Below, one piece after another: positions 25,917-35,378 of a stretch of 64,000 bases of DNA (the first letter of the stretch is position 1; every line of letters starts with the position of its first letter). Under the pieces are notes generated by a model, which saw only the letters and a list, made by a program, of their open reading frames with translations, was not told the DNA's origin and made no database searches. The position numbers and the translations under genes were made by a program. Origin of the DNA: Dyadobacter sp. MSC1_007 (lineage in GTDB: Bacteria; Bacteroidota; Bacteroidia; Cytophagales; Spirosomataceae); contig NZ_JAMOZL010000006.1 in assembly GCF_023667495.1 (NCBI RefSeq), forward strand, positions 433,758 to 497,757, read 5' to 3'.

Positions 25917-26303
25917 TTAGCAAGTGGCGGTCCGTTGCTCTACCCATTGGATGATTTCATCAGCACGGGTCAATCCGAGTTTCGCTATCTCAGAATCGGT
26001 ATTGCCGTCGTAGCTCATTGCCAGGTGTAGGAGATCATATGCACTGATGAAGTCTTTTAGCGCCCTTTTGTCTTTCGTCGCCAATTGCTCTTTATACCAA
26101 TGCACATCTTTCCTGCCCTTTCCTTTTACTCCAAAAAATAAGTCGAGCGCAACCAAAATCCCGGTGTAAGCTGTGTGGCCAGCCATTTTTACGTATTTCG
26201 GATCTTGATAATAACGGTCTTCCTTGACGGCTTTTTCTCTCAAAATAGTCCGTGCATTGTCTACATACCGTTTCGCTTCGAGGACTGGGTTTTTCTCTTT
26301 CAT
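25917..26303 (-). CDS. DUF5618 family protein
   Basis: This 128-residue, fully helical cytoplasmic protein has the family pattern EAKRYVDNARTILREKA near the start, YVKMAGHTAYTGILVALD in the middle and AYDLLHLAMSYDG towards the end. The long paired helices resemble HEPN-type four-helix proteins, but the HEPN catalytic R-x4-H is not obvious. Function is unknown; relatives are often found beside small toxin-antitoxin-like genes, which are absent here. It has its own promoter at 26330-26360, inside the 3' end of the metal-efflux pump gene, so it can be expressed apart from that operon. Confidence 0.78.
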   Translation of the reverse strand: MKEKNPVLEAKRYVDNARTILREKAVKEDRYYQDPKYVKMAGHTAYTGILVALDLFFGVKGKGRKDVHWYKEQLATKDKRALKDFISAYDLLHLAMSYDGNTDSEIAKLGLTRADEIIQWVEQRTATC

Positions 26304-26329
26304 AGTGCGGTGTTTTAGTTGGTTTGAAA

Positions 26330-26360
26330 CAAATTTAGCACTTTCTGAGTCTATTACAAT
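26330..26360 (-). promoter_or_regulatory. Promoter of the DUF5618 gene
   Basis: On the minus strand ATTG (26357-26360), 19 bases, then TAAATTTG (26330-26337) match the TTTG-N19-TAnnTTTG promoter with one mismatch. It overlaps the last codons of the RND pump gene and lies 27 bases before the ATG. Confidence 0.65.
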
Positions 26361-29300
26361 TCCAAAACTTCCTGAGGCTTCTCTGGTTTTTTCCGTTTTT
26401 CAGCCCATAAATAAAGTGGCGGGAGCAAGACAGGAGCGAAGAGCAGCGTGCTGGTAAGCCCACCGATAATGACCGTCGCAAGTGGCCGCTGCACGTCCGA
26501 GCCGATACCCGACGAAATCGCTGCGGGCACCAGACCAATAATGGCGACGACCAGGATCGAAAGTAATGCACGCAGCTGCTCAGACGAAGCTTCCAGTACG
26601 CTGTGTGCCAGATCATTGTCGGAATTTTGAGTAGCCCGGTTTAATGCAGACACAAGAAGCACACCGGCCATGACCGAGATCCCGAAAATGCTAACAAACC
26701 CAACTCCGGCCGAGACATTGAAATAGTATCCCCGTAATAACAGCGCGGCAATGCCACCTCCGAGTGCAAACAGAATGCAACTCATCGTCACCATGGTGTG
26801 AGGGAGGTTTTTGAACAACATAAACAGAAAGAGGAACACCATCACAATGGTAAGAGGAATTGTGAATGCAAGCTGTTTGCCGGCCCGTTCCAGGTTTTCA
26901 TATTGTCCTCCGTAAATGATACTGTAACCTTTCGGAACATGCACGCCCGCATCCAGTTTTTTCTGCAATTCCTTGACAAATCCGCCCTGGTCGCGGCCGC
27001 GGATGTTGGTGCGGACGGTTACCATTCTTTTGCTTCCATAGCGATAGATGTTGGTTTGTCCTTCCATGAAATGAATGTCGGCAAGCTGGCTCATCGGTAT
27101 CAAAGCACCAGTCAATGAAGGAACCTGCACATGCTTGATAGCGTCGATCGAGTTGCGGTATTTGGGCAGGAAGCGGATGACGATATCGTACCGTTTGGTG
27201 CCGTCATAAAGTGTAGAGATGGTTTTTCCACCAATAGCCGCTTCGATCATGTTCTGAATATCGGCGACGTTGATCCCGAAACGTGCGGCGGCTTCGCGAT
27301 TGATATTGATTGCCAACTGTTCCTGAGGTCCTTCCTGTTCGATGTTGACATTATCCGCACCAGGCGTTGCTTTCACAATTTTGGCAATGGCTTCGGCTTT
27401 TTTCCGCATCATATTCAGGTCGTCGCCCACCACTGAAACGGCCAGGTCGGCGGCGCTACCCGTTACGATTTCCATGACCTGGTCAATGATAGGTTGCCCT
27501 GAGGAAAACGATACCGCCGGGAGCTGTGTTTGCAGATCCTTCTTGATTTTCTCAACCAGTTCCTTCTTGGTGATGGTTTTACTCCAAAGTTCATAATCTT
27601 TCAACCCGATCAGAATCTCATTCCGGTTAGCCGGGAATGGATCGGTACCATCGTCATTACGACCGGTTTGGGTGATTACAAATGCGATCTGCGGGTATTT
27701 GGCGATGATTTTCCGGATTTTGGGCGCATAGGTCGCATTTTCCTGGATAGTGATGCCGGAGGGAAAGTTACCACGCAAGAATATCGAGCCCTCATCCAGC
27801 GTAGGCAAAAACTCAGTCCCCAGTTTTACCCCGAATAAAACCAGCACAATAACGATACCGAAACCGGCCAGAACCGTGGTTTTATAGTTTTTCAAGAAGC
27901 CCGCGAGCGACTTGGTATAGGACCGCGTCATGAAATCCAGTATGAAATTCTTGTGCTCCTTCATCGGCTTCTTAGGGTCTGAGAGCGCTTTTTTGTAGGC
28001 AAATGAGATCAGCACAGGAATAAATGTCAACGCCGCCAGCATCGAACCAATCACCGCAAATGCCAGGGTAAGGGCCATCGGGGAGAACAACTTACCTTCA
28101 ACGCGCGTCATGAGCAGGATGGGCATGTAGGCCAGGATGATAATGGTCACCGAAAAGAAGATTTCCCGTCCTACTTCCTGGGCCGAAAGCAATGTGATCT
28201 TGACGATACCCTGCTGTTTTTCCTCGACGGTGGCCGTCCGGTATTTCCGGATCAAATGTTCGGCCATTACGCAAGCGCCATCCACGATAATACCGAAGTC
28301 GATTGCGCCCAGGGAGAGCAAATTGGCAGGTATGCCGGTCAAACGCATTAATATAAACGCAAACAATAGCGAGAAGGGAATCGTGAGCGCTACGACCAAT
28401 GCACTGCGAATGCTGCCCAGAAAAAATATCAGCAGGATCACGACAATAGATATACCCTCAAAAAGCGTGTGTGCAACGGTCTCCAGCGAATGATCAATCA
28501 GGAAGCTACGGTCGTAGAGCGGTTTCAAATGCACACCCTCGGGCAGTTCGCTGGATTCCAGGTCGGCGATCTTCTCTTTTAACACCTTCAATACTTCGCT
28601 CGGGTTCTCATATCTTCTCAAAAGAATAATCCCCTCTACGCCACTGCTCACGTCGACCTTATCCGCGGTGATAGTATAACCCATCACGCCGCTCGGCGGG
28701 GGCGGAGTGATTTCCACCGTCGCGACGTCACGCACAAATACAGGCACGCCGTTATCGGATTTCAACACGATATTCTGAATGTCCTGCTCATTTTTGATCG
28801 CGCCCAGCCCACGGACTGCGAATCCCTGGCCACCGCGTGCGATTACATTACCGCCCGTGTTCTGGTTATTGACGTTGATTGCATCGATCACATTTTGCAT
28901 CGACAGGCCATATTTCACCAGCTTTTCGGGAGATGTAATGATGTGGAATTGTTTCAAAGGTCCGCCAAAAGTGGTAACATCTGCAATGCCAGGTACTTGC
29001 AGCAATGCAGGCTTGATTACCCAATCCTGCAAATCGCGCAGCTGCGTTGGGCTGTAACTGGCCGGAGCTTCCACCACATAACGCAGAATTTCACCCACGG
29101 CCGTAGACAGCGGTGCCAGTTCCGGCGCAACACCGTCCGGCAAGCTGGCGGACGCCAACCGTTCGGTCACTTGCTGACGGGCAAAATAGTCGTCGGTACC
29201 ATCCTTGAATGTAAGCTGGACGACCGACAGCCCGAAAATGGTGCGACTACGGCGGTCGAGCACATTAGGTGTGTTTTGAAGAGCGCGTTCAATGGGCACA

Positions 29301-29497
29301 GTTACCTGTTGCTCCACTTCTTCGGCAGCGCGGCCGGGATATTGTGCGATGACAATCACATTGGTATCGGCGATATCGGGATAGGCTTCGATCTTCAATT
29401 GTGTGAAGCACCAGTAGCCGACACCCATCAGCACAACGCTGACAGCAATCACAACCCACCGGTTGCGAAGGCTAAAAAATAGCAGGTTCTTGATCAT
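26354..29497 (-). CDS. CzcA-type heavy-metal efflux RND pump
   Basis: The 1047-residue protein has the full RND layout: first helix at about 12-30, two large periplasmic loops, and two sets of six membrane helices (about 335-530 and 865-1030). Membrane helix 4 carries AIDFGIIVDGACVMAE, which keeps the Asp-x5-Asp-x6-Glu proton-relay residues of CzcA (Asp402, Asp408, Glu415 there) and fits the DFGxxxDGA signature linked to Zn, Co and Cd pumps rather than CusA copper pumps. It drives proton-coupled export of divalent metal ions across both membranes with the adaptor and TolC protein encoded just upstream. The adaptor gene ends one base before its start, so the three are one operon. Confidence 0.94.
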   Translation of the reverse strand: MIKNLLFFSLRNRWVVIAVSVVLMGVGYWCFTQLKIEAYPDIADTNVIVIAQYPGRAAEEVEQQVTVPIERALQNTPNVLDRRSRTIFGLSVVQLTFKDGTDDYFARQQVTERLASASLPDGVAPELAPLSTAVGEILRYVVEAPASYSPTQLRDLQDWVIKPALLQVPGIADVTTFGGPLKQFHIITSPEKLVKYGLSMQNVIDAINVNNQNTGGNVIARGGQGFAVRGLGAIKNEQDIQNIVLKSDNGVPVFVRDVATVEITPPPPSGVMGYTITADKVDVSSGVEGIILLRRYENPSEVLKVLKEKIADLESSELPEGVHLKPLYDRSFLIDHSLETVAHTLFEGISIVVILLIFFLGSIRSALVVALTIPFSLLFAFILMRLTGIPANLLSLGAIDFGIIVDGACVMAEHLIRKYRTATVEEKQQGIVKITLLSAQEVGREIFFSVTIIILAYMPILLMTRVEGKLFSPMALTLAFAVIGSMLAALTFIPVLISFAYKKALSDPKKPMKEHKNFILDFMTRSYTKSLAGFLKNYKTTVLAGFGIVIVLVLFGVKLGTEFLPTLDEGSIFLRGNFPSGITIQENATYAPKIRKIIAKYPQIAFVITQTGRNDDGTDPFPANRNEILIGLKDYELWSKTITKKELVEKIKKDLQTQLPAVSFSSGQPIIDQVMEIVTGSAADLAVSVVGDDLNMMRKKAEAIAKIVKATPGADNVNIEQEGPQEQLAININREAAARFGINVADIQNMIEAAIGGKTISTLYDGTKRYDIVIRFLPKYRNSIDAIKHVQVPSLTGALIPMSQLADIHFMEGQTNIYRYGSKRMVTVRTNIRGRDQGGFVKELQKKLDAGVHVPKGYSIIYGGQYENLERAGKQLAFTIPLTIVMVFLFLFMLFKNLPHTMVTMSCILFALGGGIAALLLRGYYFNVSAGVGFVSIFGISVMAGVLLVSALNRATQNSDNDLAHSVLEASSEQLRALLSILVVAIIGLVPAAISSGIGSDVQRPLATVIIGGLTSTLLFAPVLLPPLYLWAEKRKKPEKPQEVLEL

Positions 29498-29498
29498 T

Positions 29499-30515
29499 TT
29501 AGTAGCCGAACGAAAGTCCTTTTAATTGCATGACGCCCTTGGTCACCACATTATCACCGTTTTTCAGGCCATTATAGGCGATGATCCGGTCACCGATCTG
29601 GTCGCCTGTGTTTACCTCTCGCCGTTCGAAATCCTTCGAACCTATTTTGACGAACACATAATTCTTACCCTGAATGGTGATCAATGCGTCCTTATTGATA
29701 CTCAGGTTCCTGCCTTCGCTCAACCCGAATGCGACGGTGCCAAACATGCCCGCTTTCAGTTTACCGGCAGAGTTGTTAATGCTCACCCGGAGTTTGATCA
29801 TCCGCGTGGTCTGGTCCACCATATCAGCAATGTCGTCGATTGTGCCGTTGAAGTTCTCATTCGGAAAAGCGGTGAACTGGATCATGCATTTACTTCCTTT
29901 TTTTACTTTATTGATCTCACTTTCAGGTACATCACAAATAATGTATGCCGTTCCCGGACGTGCGCTGCGCAACTGCCGTGGCTCAAAACCGCCCGCTTTC
30001 AGCTTGGTTTCATGCTCGATGATCGCGGAGCGCTCGTTGATCAGGTTGGTTTCTTCCATAGCAAGGGCTGTCTGCGATTCCAGCAGGTCTTTGCCTGTCG
30101 CAGCGCCGTGTTCCTGCAAATCTTTAATTCGGGAAAGCTCGGTTTTGCGCTGGCGGATATTGATATTTTGTATTTGGTTGATCATCGTCAGATGTTGCAG
30201 CAACTGAGTGTAATTGCCCGAAAGTTCTGGGTTGTCAAACAGTACGATGTTGCCTGAAGCACCCTCGCCCGATCGTACAACCGTGGCTGAAACCTTGGCC
30301 GGGGCGGTAATGTCAGCCATCAGCGAAGTGGTGGATATCTTTTCTGTCTGGAAAAAACGGCCGCTTTCCGCTTCGGGAAATGTGATTTTGGTGCCGGCAG
30401 CATTCACTGTCGGAGTGGAATTGTCAACGACCGCCTTTTGGCTTTCCTTGTTTTTGCAGCCTGCGAGCAATAGCAACGCCACGGAGCTGCAAACGATTAA
30501 ATTCTTCATGGTCAT
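29499..30515 (-). CDS. RND efflux periplasmic adaptor (membrane-fusion protein)
   Basis: The 338-residue lipoprotein (lipobox LLAGC, Cys20) belongs to the CzcB/CusB adaptor group. A beta-barrel and lipoyl-like region flank an alpha-hairpin at about 95-170 (YTQLLQHLTMINQIQNINIR... LINERSAIIEHETKL), and a C-terminal membrane-proximal domain ends KNGDNVVTKGVMQLKGL. It is shorter than CzcB and has no N-terminal metal-binding domain. It links the inner-membrane pump to the TolC channel. Its ATG overlaps the stop of the TolC gene as ATGA, a sign of coupled translation. ATG 30509 (MKNLIV) is a possible start two codons later. Confidence 0.92.
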   Translation of the reverse strand: MTMKNLIVCSSVALLLLAGCKNKESQKAVVDNSTPTVNAAGTKITFPEAESGRFFQTEKISTTSLMADITAPAKVSATVVRSGEGASGNIVLFDNPELSGNYTQLLQHLTMINQIQNINIRQRKTELSRIKDLQEHGAATGKDLLESQTALAMEETNLINERSAIIEHETKLKAGGFEPRQLRSARPGTAYIICDVPESEINKVKKGSKCMIQFTAFPNENFNGTIDDIADMVDQTTRMIKLRVSINNSAGKLKAGMFGTVAFGLSEGRNLSINKDALITIQGKNYVFVKIGSKDFERREVNTGDQIGDRIIAYNGLKNGDNVVTKGVMQLKGLSFGY

Positions 30516-31768
30516 TGTGCGATTTGATTGATCAGTCCGGATGCGTAAAGAAGGTCGATGTAGCTCTGGCGATATTGGCCGAGTACATCATAATATTGCT
30601 GCTGGGTATCGAGCCAGCTGCGTTGCGCTTCCAGGAAGTCGATAATGGTGGTCCCGCCGCGGAGGTAGGAGTATTTTACACTGTTCAAGATTGTCTGGGA
30701 TTGAGTTAGTAACTGATTGAAATTCTGTACATTCTGTTTTTGAGTCGTATAGGTCTTGTAAGCCGTGCGTATTTCGGTTTCCAGTTGGGTCCCGGTGGCG
30801 AGCAGATCCTGTTCCGCCTGTTGTTTGATCACCTGTGACTTCCTGATCTCGCCCTGGTTTCTTGAAAAAATGGGTATCTCGATCGTGCCATAGACGCCCA
30901 TATATTGAGCCTTGTTCTGAGGGTTATAGATCAGCCCAAGTTCCGGGGTAGGCAATGCAGTTGATTTTTGTAGTTTAATATTGGCATCGGCAACGTCCAT
31001 GGTCAACTTGATGGTTTGAATGTCGCTTCTGTTTTGTAAAGCCTGTTGCACGATGGCATCCATCTGGTCAGGAAATGCGAATGCAAACTGGTCGGCGGTA
31101 TCGATCGCGACGGAGTCCTGTACGCCCATGAGGAATTTCAGGTTAGAGATCTCATTCAGATAATCCTGGCGTGCCGATTTGAGCTGGATTTCATATTGAT
31201 TGGCGAGCAGTTCGGTGCGTGAGAGGTCGGTGCTCGTAATGACCTGGTTTTTCAGCCTGAGACGGTTAATTGTCGCCAGCGAATCGATATTGTTGCGGGC
31301 GGTTGTCAGCAGGTCCAGCTGCTTACGTGCGGACCAAACATCGAGCCATTTCTGCGCTACGGACTGAAAAAGGTGCCTTTCGGTGTCTGCATATTGCTTT
31401 TCGGTCAGCCTGACGTTTTGCTCAGCGAAATTTATTTTATTCCTCCGTTGTACAGGCAGCTGAAATGGCTTGGTAAGCTGCCACCAAACCTGCCGGTTCG
31501 TGCCATTATACCACGATGAATGCTCGGGGAATCGGGAGGGTTGCACGAGTTGCAGCGACTGATTGTTCAATATCGGGTTGGGACGCAGCTGGGCTGTGGT
31601 GATGTCACTTTGGGAAATACCGATGTCAAACTGCCGGGTTTTCAGGACCGGGTTATTAGACTTTGCTGCTTGTAAGGCTTCCTGTAAAGTGTATGCCTTC
31701 TGGGCCTTTACCGGTGCCATTCTCATTGTGATCACAATGAGAATGGCCGTCGCAATTTTATAGCACAT
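30512..31768 (-). CDS. TolC-family outer-membrane efflux protein
   Basis: The 418-residue protein has a signal peptide (cleavage near VKAQ, residue 22) and two outer-membrane-efflux repeats (about 25-215 and 235-410), with long helices rich in Gln, Asn and Leu such as LQEALQAAKSNNPVLKTRQ. As a trimer it forms the outer-membrane channel of the metal efflux complex. It is the first gene of the operon. The signal-peptide codons 8-18 contain a 32-base perfect palindrome (31716-31747), and a separate inverted repeat lies 60 bases upstream of the ATG, both possible control sites. Confidence 0.93.
   Translation of the reverse strand: MCYKIATAILIVITMRMAPVKAQKAYTLQEALQAAKSNNPVLKTRQFDIGISQSDITTAQLRPNPILNNQSLQLVQPSRFPEHSSWYNGTNRQVWWQLTKPFQLPVQRRNKINFAEQNVRLTEKQYADTERHLFQSVAQKWLDVWSARKQLDLLTTARNNIDSLATINRLRLKNQVITSTDLSRTELLANQYEIQLKSARQDYLNEISNLKFLMGVQDSVAIDTADQFAFAFPDQMDAIVQQALQNRSDIQTIKLTMDVADANIKLQKSTALPTPELGLIYNPQNKAQYMGVYGTIEIPIFSRNQGEIRKSQVIKQQAEQDLLATGTQLETEIRTAYKTYTTQKQNVQNFNQLLTQSQTILNSVKYSYLRGGTTIIDFLEAQRSWLDTQQQYYDVLGQYRQSYIDLLYASGLINQIAQ
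31716..31747. promoter_or_regulatory. 32-base perfect palindrome inside the TolC-family gene start
   Basis: The two 16-base halves (left half begins GCCATTCTCATTGTGA) are exact reverse complements with no spacer. It covers codons 8-18 of the signal peptide. It may act as an operator or, in mRNA, as a hairpin that limits translation of the operon. Confidence 0.6.
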
Positions 31769-31828
31769 GTTCGTTTCGTTTTGATTACCTGCGACAAAGG
31801 TTCTCAGCTGTGCTAAAAATGGTATTAA

Positions 31829-31859
31829 AACTGTTTTATAATTAGATTAAAAAACAGTT
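31829..31859. promoter_or_regulatory. Inverted repeat in the divergent metal efflux/kinase control region
   Basis: AACTGTTTT and AAAACAGTT form perfect 9-base arms around 13 bases, 61 bases upstream of the TolC-family ATG and 129 bases before the kinase ATG. An operator for either divergent unit is possible; no binding protein can be assigned. Confidence 0.4.
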
Positions 31860-31987
31860 AGAAATAAATTAGAGGAACAGAAATTCCCAGTTTTAAGCCC
31901 TTAAATGATTAATTGAGGGAAAATAGTTACTTTGGTGATTGAATGGGCGTAGTAATCAAACCGACGTCCATATTATAATATTTCCGC

Positions 31988-33352
31988 ATGGATTATTTTC
32001 TCGTTTCCTTTTTCCTGATCCAGTACGTCCGGACTTCTCTGCAAACTGCGGAGCAAATGCCGCGTTGGGATACCCTTCTGAAATATGCCCGTATCTTTTC
32101 CATCGTCCTGATTGCCACATTTTATGCGGCCGACCAACCTGACTGGATTCAATGGATATGGCACGTATTTCTGATCGGAATTATGGTCGTGCTGTATCGT
32201 AACGACGAGTTCAAACCGATCAGGTCGATGATCCAGGCGGTTATTCCATTCATTGTCGTGTCGGTGATCAATGATTTTCTGGAAGCTGTTTTCCCGAAAT
32301 TTTATAACCGTTATGACCAGATATTAAGTATTGCCACCATATTCGCGTTTATACTTTGCTTTGTGATCTGGTTTTACGCCCGTAAACAGCAAAAAGTACT
32401 CATCAAAGAACGTGAAGACAGGTTGCGTGAGGAAAAGGAAAGCAAAGCGCAAAAGGAATCACTGGAATACCTTGTCGCGGAACGCACCTGGGAGCTGACC
32501 CAGCAGAAGGAAGAACTTCAAAAGGCGATCGAAGAACTAAAAGCAACACAGAATCAGCTGATACAGAGCGAAAAAATGGCTTCACTCGGTGAACTGACTG
32601 CCGGGATCGCCCACGAAATTCAGAACCCGCTAAACTTCGTCAACAACTTTTCGGAAGTATCCGTGGAGCTTTGTCAGGAATTGGAAGAAGAGATCGATAA
32701 AACGGCCATTCAGGACTCTGAGAAGGAGTATATTAAGGAAATTATCGGCGACCTGAGCCAGAACCAGCAAAAGATCACGCACCACGGTAAACGTGCCGAC
32801 TCGATCGTAAAAGGAATGCTGCAACATTCCCGGACATCTTCGGGCGAAAAAGAGCCGGTGGACATTAATACGCTGGCCGACGAATACATGCGCCTCGCAT
32901 ACCATGGATTGCGTGCAAAGGACAAAGAGTTCAATGCCGCGTTAGTGACAGATTTCGATAGCACGATTGGCACCGTCAAAGTGCTTCCGCAAGACCTGGG
33001 AAGGGTATTTTTGAATTTATTTACCAATGCATTCTATGCAGTAGCCGATAAAAAGAGGAAACTCAGCGAAGCAGGCAACCTGAACGACTACAAGCCGGAA
33101 GTGAAAATCTCGACCAAAAAATTCAATAACAAACTTTATATCAGGGTGTCAGATAACGGTACCGGTATGCCAGACCATGTGAAAGCCAAGATATTTCAGC
33201 CCTTTTTTACTACCAAACCAACCGGCCAAGGCACCGGCCTGGGGCTATCGATGAGCTACGACATTATCACGAACGGGCATGGCGGCGCGCTTGAAGTGGA
33301 TACCGTGGAGGGTGAAAAAACAGAGTTCCGCATCACAATCCCGATTATTTAA
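31988..33352 (+). CDS. Membrane sensor histidine kinase
   Basis: The 454-residue protein has four or five membrane segments in residues 1-132 with very short loops (about 33-48, 54-70, 83-97, 112-131), so it senses within or close to the membrane. A coiled coil (about 133-195) leads to HisKA with His209 (GIAHEIQNPLNFVNN) and HATPase_c (LFTNAFYAV, DNGTGMP, GQGTGLGLS). The insertion between H-box and N-box is typical of this Bacteroidota group. The next two genes encode receiver proteins, 18 bases away and then overlapping, so they are the natural phosphate acceptors. It diverges from the metal efflux operon, and a link to metal or ion stress is possible but not shown. Confidence 0.9.
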   Translation: MDYFLVSFFLIQYVRTSLQTAEQMPRWDTLLKYARIFSIVLIATFYAADQPDWIQWIWHVFLIGIMVVLYRNDEFKPIRSMIQAVIPFIVVSVINDFLEAVFPKFYNRYDQILSIATIFAFILCFVIWFYARKQQKVLIKEREDRLREEKESKAQKESLEYLVAERTWELTQQKEELQKAIEELKATQNQLIQSEKMASLGELTAGIAHEIQNPLNFVNNFSEVSVELCQELEEEIDKTAIQDSEKEYIKEIIGDLSQNQQKITHHGKRADSIVKGMLQHSRTSSGEKEPVDINTLADEYMRLAYHGLRAKDKEFNAALVTDFDSTIGTVKVLPQDLGRVFLNLFTNAFYAVADKKRKLSEAGNLNDYKPEVKISTKKFNNKLYIRVSDNGTGMPDHVKAKIFQPFFTTKPTGQGTGLGLSMSYDIITNGHGGALEVDTVEGEKTEFRITIPII

Positions 33353-33370
33353 GTCAAAATAAATATAGTA

Positions 33371-33745
33371 ATGAAGATATTGGTAGTTGATGACGAAGAG
33401 GACGTCAAGTCGCTTTTTGAACAGAAATTCAGGAGGGAGATCCGTGCCGGGCAATTTGAATTTTCGTTCGCTTTTTCAGGGGAAGAAGCCCTGGCGTTCC
33501 TGGCGCAGCACCCTTCGGAAGTCGTGATGATCCTTTCTGATATCAATATGCCCGGCATGAGTGGTATCGAATTGTTGCGATCGATCCGCAGGGAACATCC
33601 GTCGGCCCCGCCGCAGGTCATGATGATCACCGCGTATGGCGACAGCGCCAATCACGATCAGGCCATGGAACTCGGTGCCGACGATTTTCTGACCAAGCCG
33701 GTGAATTTTATAGAATTGAAAGAGAAACTGCTCAATACAATATGA
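33371..33745 (+). CDS. Receiver-only response regulator
   Basis: This single receiver domain of 124 residues has the acidic pair Asp7/Asp8 in VVDDEED, acceptor Asp57 ([12 protein letters not shown]), Thr87 (MITAYGD) and Lys107 in LTKPVNF. It has no output domain, like CheY or Spo0F, so it either acts by protein contact or serves as a phosphate shuttle or sink. It lies 18 bases after the kinase and overlaps the next gene by four bases (ATGA), so the three are made together. Its sequence resembles the receiver of the cyclase encoded next ([10 protein letters not shown] against [10 protein letters not shown]), which suggests a local duplication. Confidence 0.92.
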   Translation: MKILVVDDEEDVKSLFEQKFRREIRAGQFEFSFAFSGEEALAFLAQHPSEVVMILSDINMPGMSGIELLRSIRREHPSAPPQVMMITAYGDSANHDQAMELGADDFLTKPVNFIELKEKLLNTI

Positions 33746-34788
33746 AAGCCAAGATTTTGGTAGTGGATGACGAGGCGGACCTTCAACTTTTGATCAAACA
33801 GAAGTTCAGAAGGCAGATCCGGGAACAGGAATATGAGTTCATCTTCGCGGAAAACGGCGTGAAAGCGCTGGAAATGCTTGCCGAAAATCCCGACGTTGAT
33901 ATGGTGCTGAGCGATATCAATATGCCCGAAATGGATGGCCTGACGCTCCTGATCAGGCTCGGCGAGATCAGCCCGATCCTTAAATCGGTGATCGTCTCGG
34001 CCTACGGGGATATGGACAATATCCGCACCGCCATGAATCGGGGCGCATTCGATTTTCTGACCAAGCCTATCGACTTCAAGGACCTGGAAGTAACCATGGA
34101 AAAGACGCTGCAATATGTGGCGCAATTGAAAGAAACCCTCAAAGCGGTGCGCGAGAATGATATTCTGCGCATGTATGTCGACTCTTCTGTCCTGCAATTC
34201 ATGACGCAGGAGACCTTTGAAAAGTCATTGATGAAGAATGAAAACATCGAAGGAACGGTCGTTTTCATGGATATGTGCGGCTTTACTTCTATTTCTGAAA
34301 AGGAGCCGGCAGACCGCGTCGTCAAACTCATTAATAAGTATTTCGATGTGATGGTCAAAGAGATCATTGCGCAGGGCGGGTATGTCGATAAGTTTATGGG
34401 CGACGCCGTAATGGCCGTTTTTCGTGGTGATTACCACCTCGACCGCGCCGTAGAATCCTCACTGGCCGTGCGAAACCACATTAATAACTTCCACGAAGAA
34501 CTTTCCGACCAGTCGGGTTACCATCCAAAGGTTTCCATTGGCATTAACTCGGGCGAAATGGTGTCGGGTAACATTGGCTCAGCGGCTTTGAAAAGGCTGG
34601 ATTACACTGTAATTGGCGACGTAGTGAATGTGGCGCAACGCCTGCAATCGGTGGCAAAGCCGGGACAGGTCGTGGTTCCTGAGTCGGCTTATGAAAAGTT
34701 AAAGGAGGCATTTCAATGCACTCTGGTGGGCGAAATGAATCTAAAAAACAAGGCAAATGCATTGTTGATTTACGAAGTGGTCGAATAG
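33742..34788 (+). CDS. Response regulator with class III adenylate cyclase output
   Basis: The protein has 348 residues: a receiver (1-120, acceptor Asp58 in [13 protein letters not shown], Lys108), a coiled linker (about 120-165) and a class III cyclase domain (about 168-345). All catalytic residues are visible: metal ligands Asp177 (FMDMCGFT) and Asp221 ([10 protein letters not shown]), base-selecting Lys217 and Asp287 (LDYTVIGD), and transition-state Asn296 and Arg300 (NVAQR). The Lys/Asp pair predicts ATP as substrate and cAMP as product. The upstream kinase would control it by phosphorylation. The HD hydrolase and, across the convergent junction, a cNMP-binding membrane protein are encoded next. 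Confidence 0.93.
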   Translation: MKAKILVVDDEADLQLLIKQKFRRQIREQEYEFIFAENGVKALEMLAENPDVDMVLSDINMPEMDGLTLLIRLGEISPILKSVIVSAYGDMDNIRTAMNRGAFDFLTKPIDFKDLEVTMEKTLQYVAQLKETLKAVRENDILRMYVDSSVLQFMTQETFEKSLMKNENIEGTVVFMDMCGFTSISEKEPADRVVKLINKYFDVMVKEIIAQGGYVDKFMGDAVMAVFRGDYHLDRAVESSLAVRNHINNFHEELSDQSGYHPKVSIGINSGEMVSGNIGSAALKRLDYTVIGDVVNVAQRLQSVAKPGQVVVPESAYEKLKEAFQCTLVGEMNLKNKANALLIYEVVE

Positions 34789-34790
34789 TG

Positions 34791-35378
34791 ATGGATATTG
34801 AAAAGGCAGAAGCATATATCGTTGCCGAGCTGCAAATGCGGCTGGACCCCACACTGTATTATCACGGATTGCATCACGTCCTGGATGTGGTGCGGGCGTC
34901 AGCAGAGATAGCCGCGTTGGAGCAAGTGCAGGACGAAGAATCGCTGATCTTGCTCAAAACAGCCGCATTATACCATGACTGCGGCTTTATTAGTGTTTAT
35001 CAGGGACATGAGGAGGCAGGTTGCCGTATTGCCCGCCGGGTATTGCCGGATTTTGGCTACACGCCTGGTCAAATCGACAAAGTATGCGGGATGATTATGG
35101 CTACCATGATTCCACAAAATCCTCAAAACCAGCTTGAAATGATCCTTTGCGATGCTGACCTGGATTACCTCGGTCGCGATGATTTTGACACCATTTCCGC
35201 GACTTTGTTTGAAGAACTCAAAACCAGGGACCTGATTGACGATATTCCGGCCTGGGATACGGTTCAGGTGCGTTTTATTTCGGCCCACCGTTACTGGACG
35301 GCTTCGGAAATCGAGCGTCGCGAAGCAGCCAAACAGCGTCACCTCCAACAACTGAAATCACGTCTGGGAGCCTTATAA
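34791..35378 (+). CDS. HD-domain phosphohydrolase
   Basis: The protein has 195 residues from ATG 34791, 2 bases after the cyclase stop. An upstream in-frame ATG inside the cyclase gene adds 25 residues and is unlikely. HD superfamily metal ligands are present: His25/His28/His29 (YYHGLHHV), His62-Asp63 (LYHDCGF) and Asp121/Asp123 (ILCDADLD). HD enzymes cleave phosphoester bonds, often of nucleotides. Its place directly behind an adenylate cyclase invites the idea that it removes cAMP or a related nucleotide, but no HD subfamily with that activity can be named from sequence. Its last six bases overlap the end of the convergent MFS/HEAT/cNMP gene. Confidence 0.88.
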   Translation: MDIEKAEAYIVAELQMRLDPTLYYHGLHHVLDVVRASAEIAALEQVQDEESLILLKTAALYHDCGFISVYQGHEEAGCRIARRVLPDFGYTPGQIDKVCGMIMATMIPQNPQNQLEMILCDADLDYLGRDDFDTISATLFEELKTRDLIDDIPAWDTVQVRFISAHRYWTASEIERREAAKQRHLQQLKSRLGAL

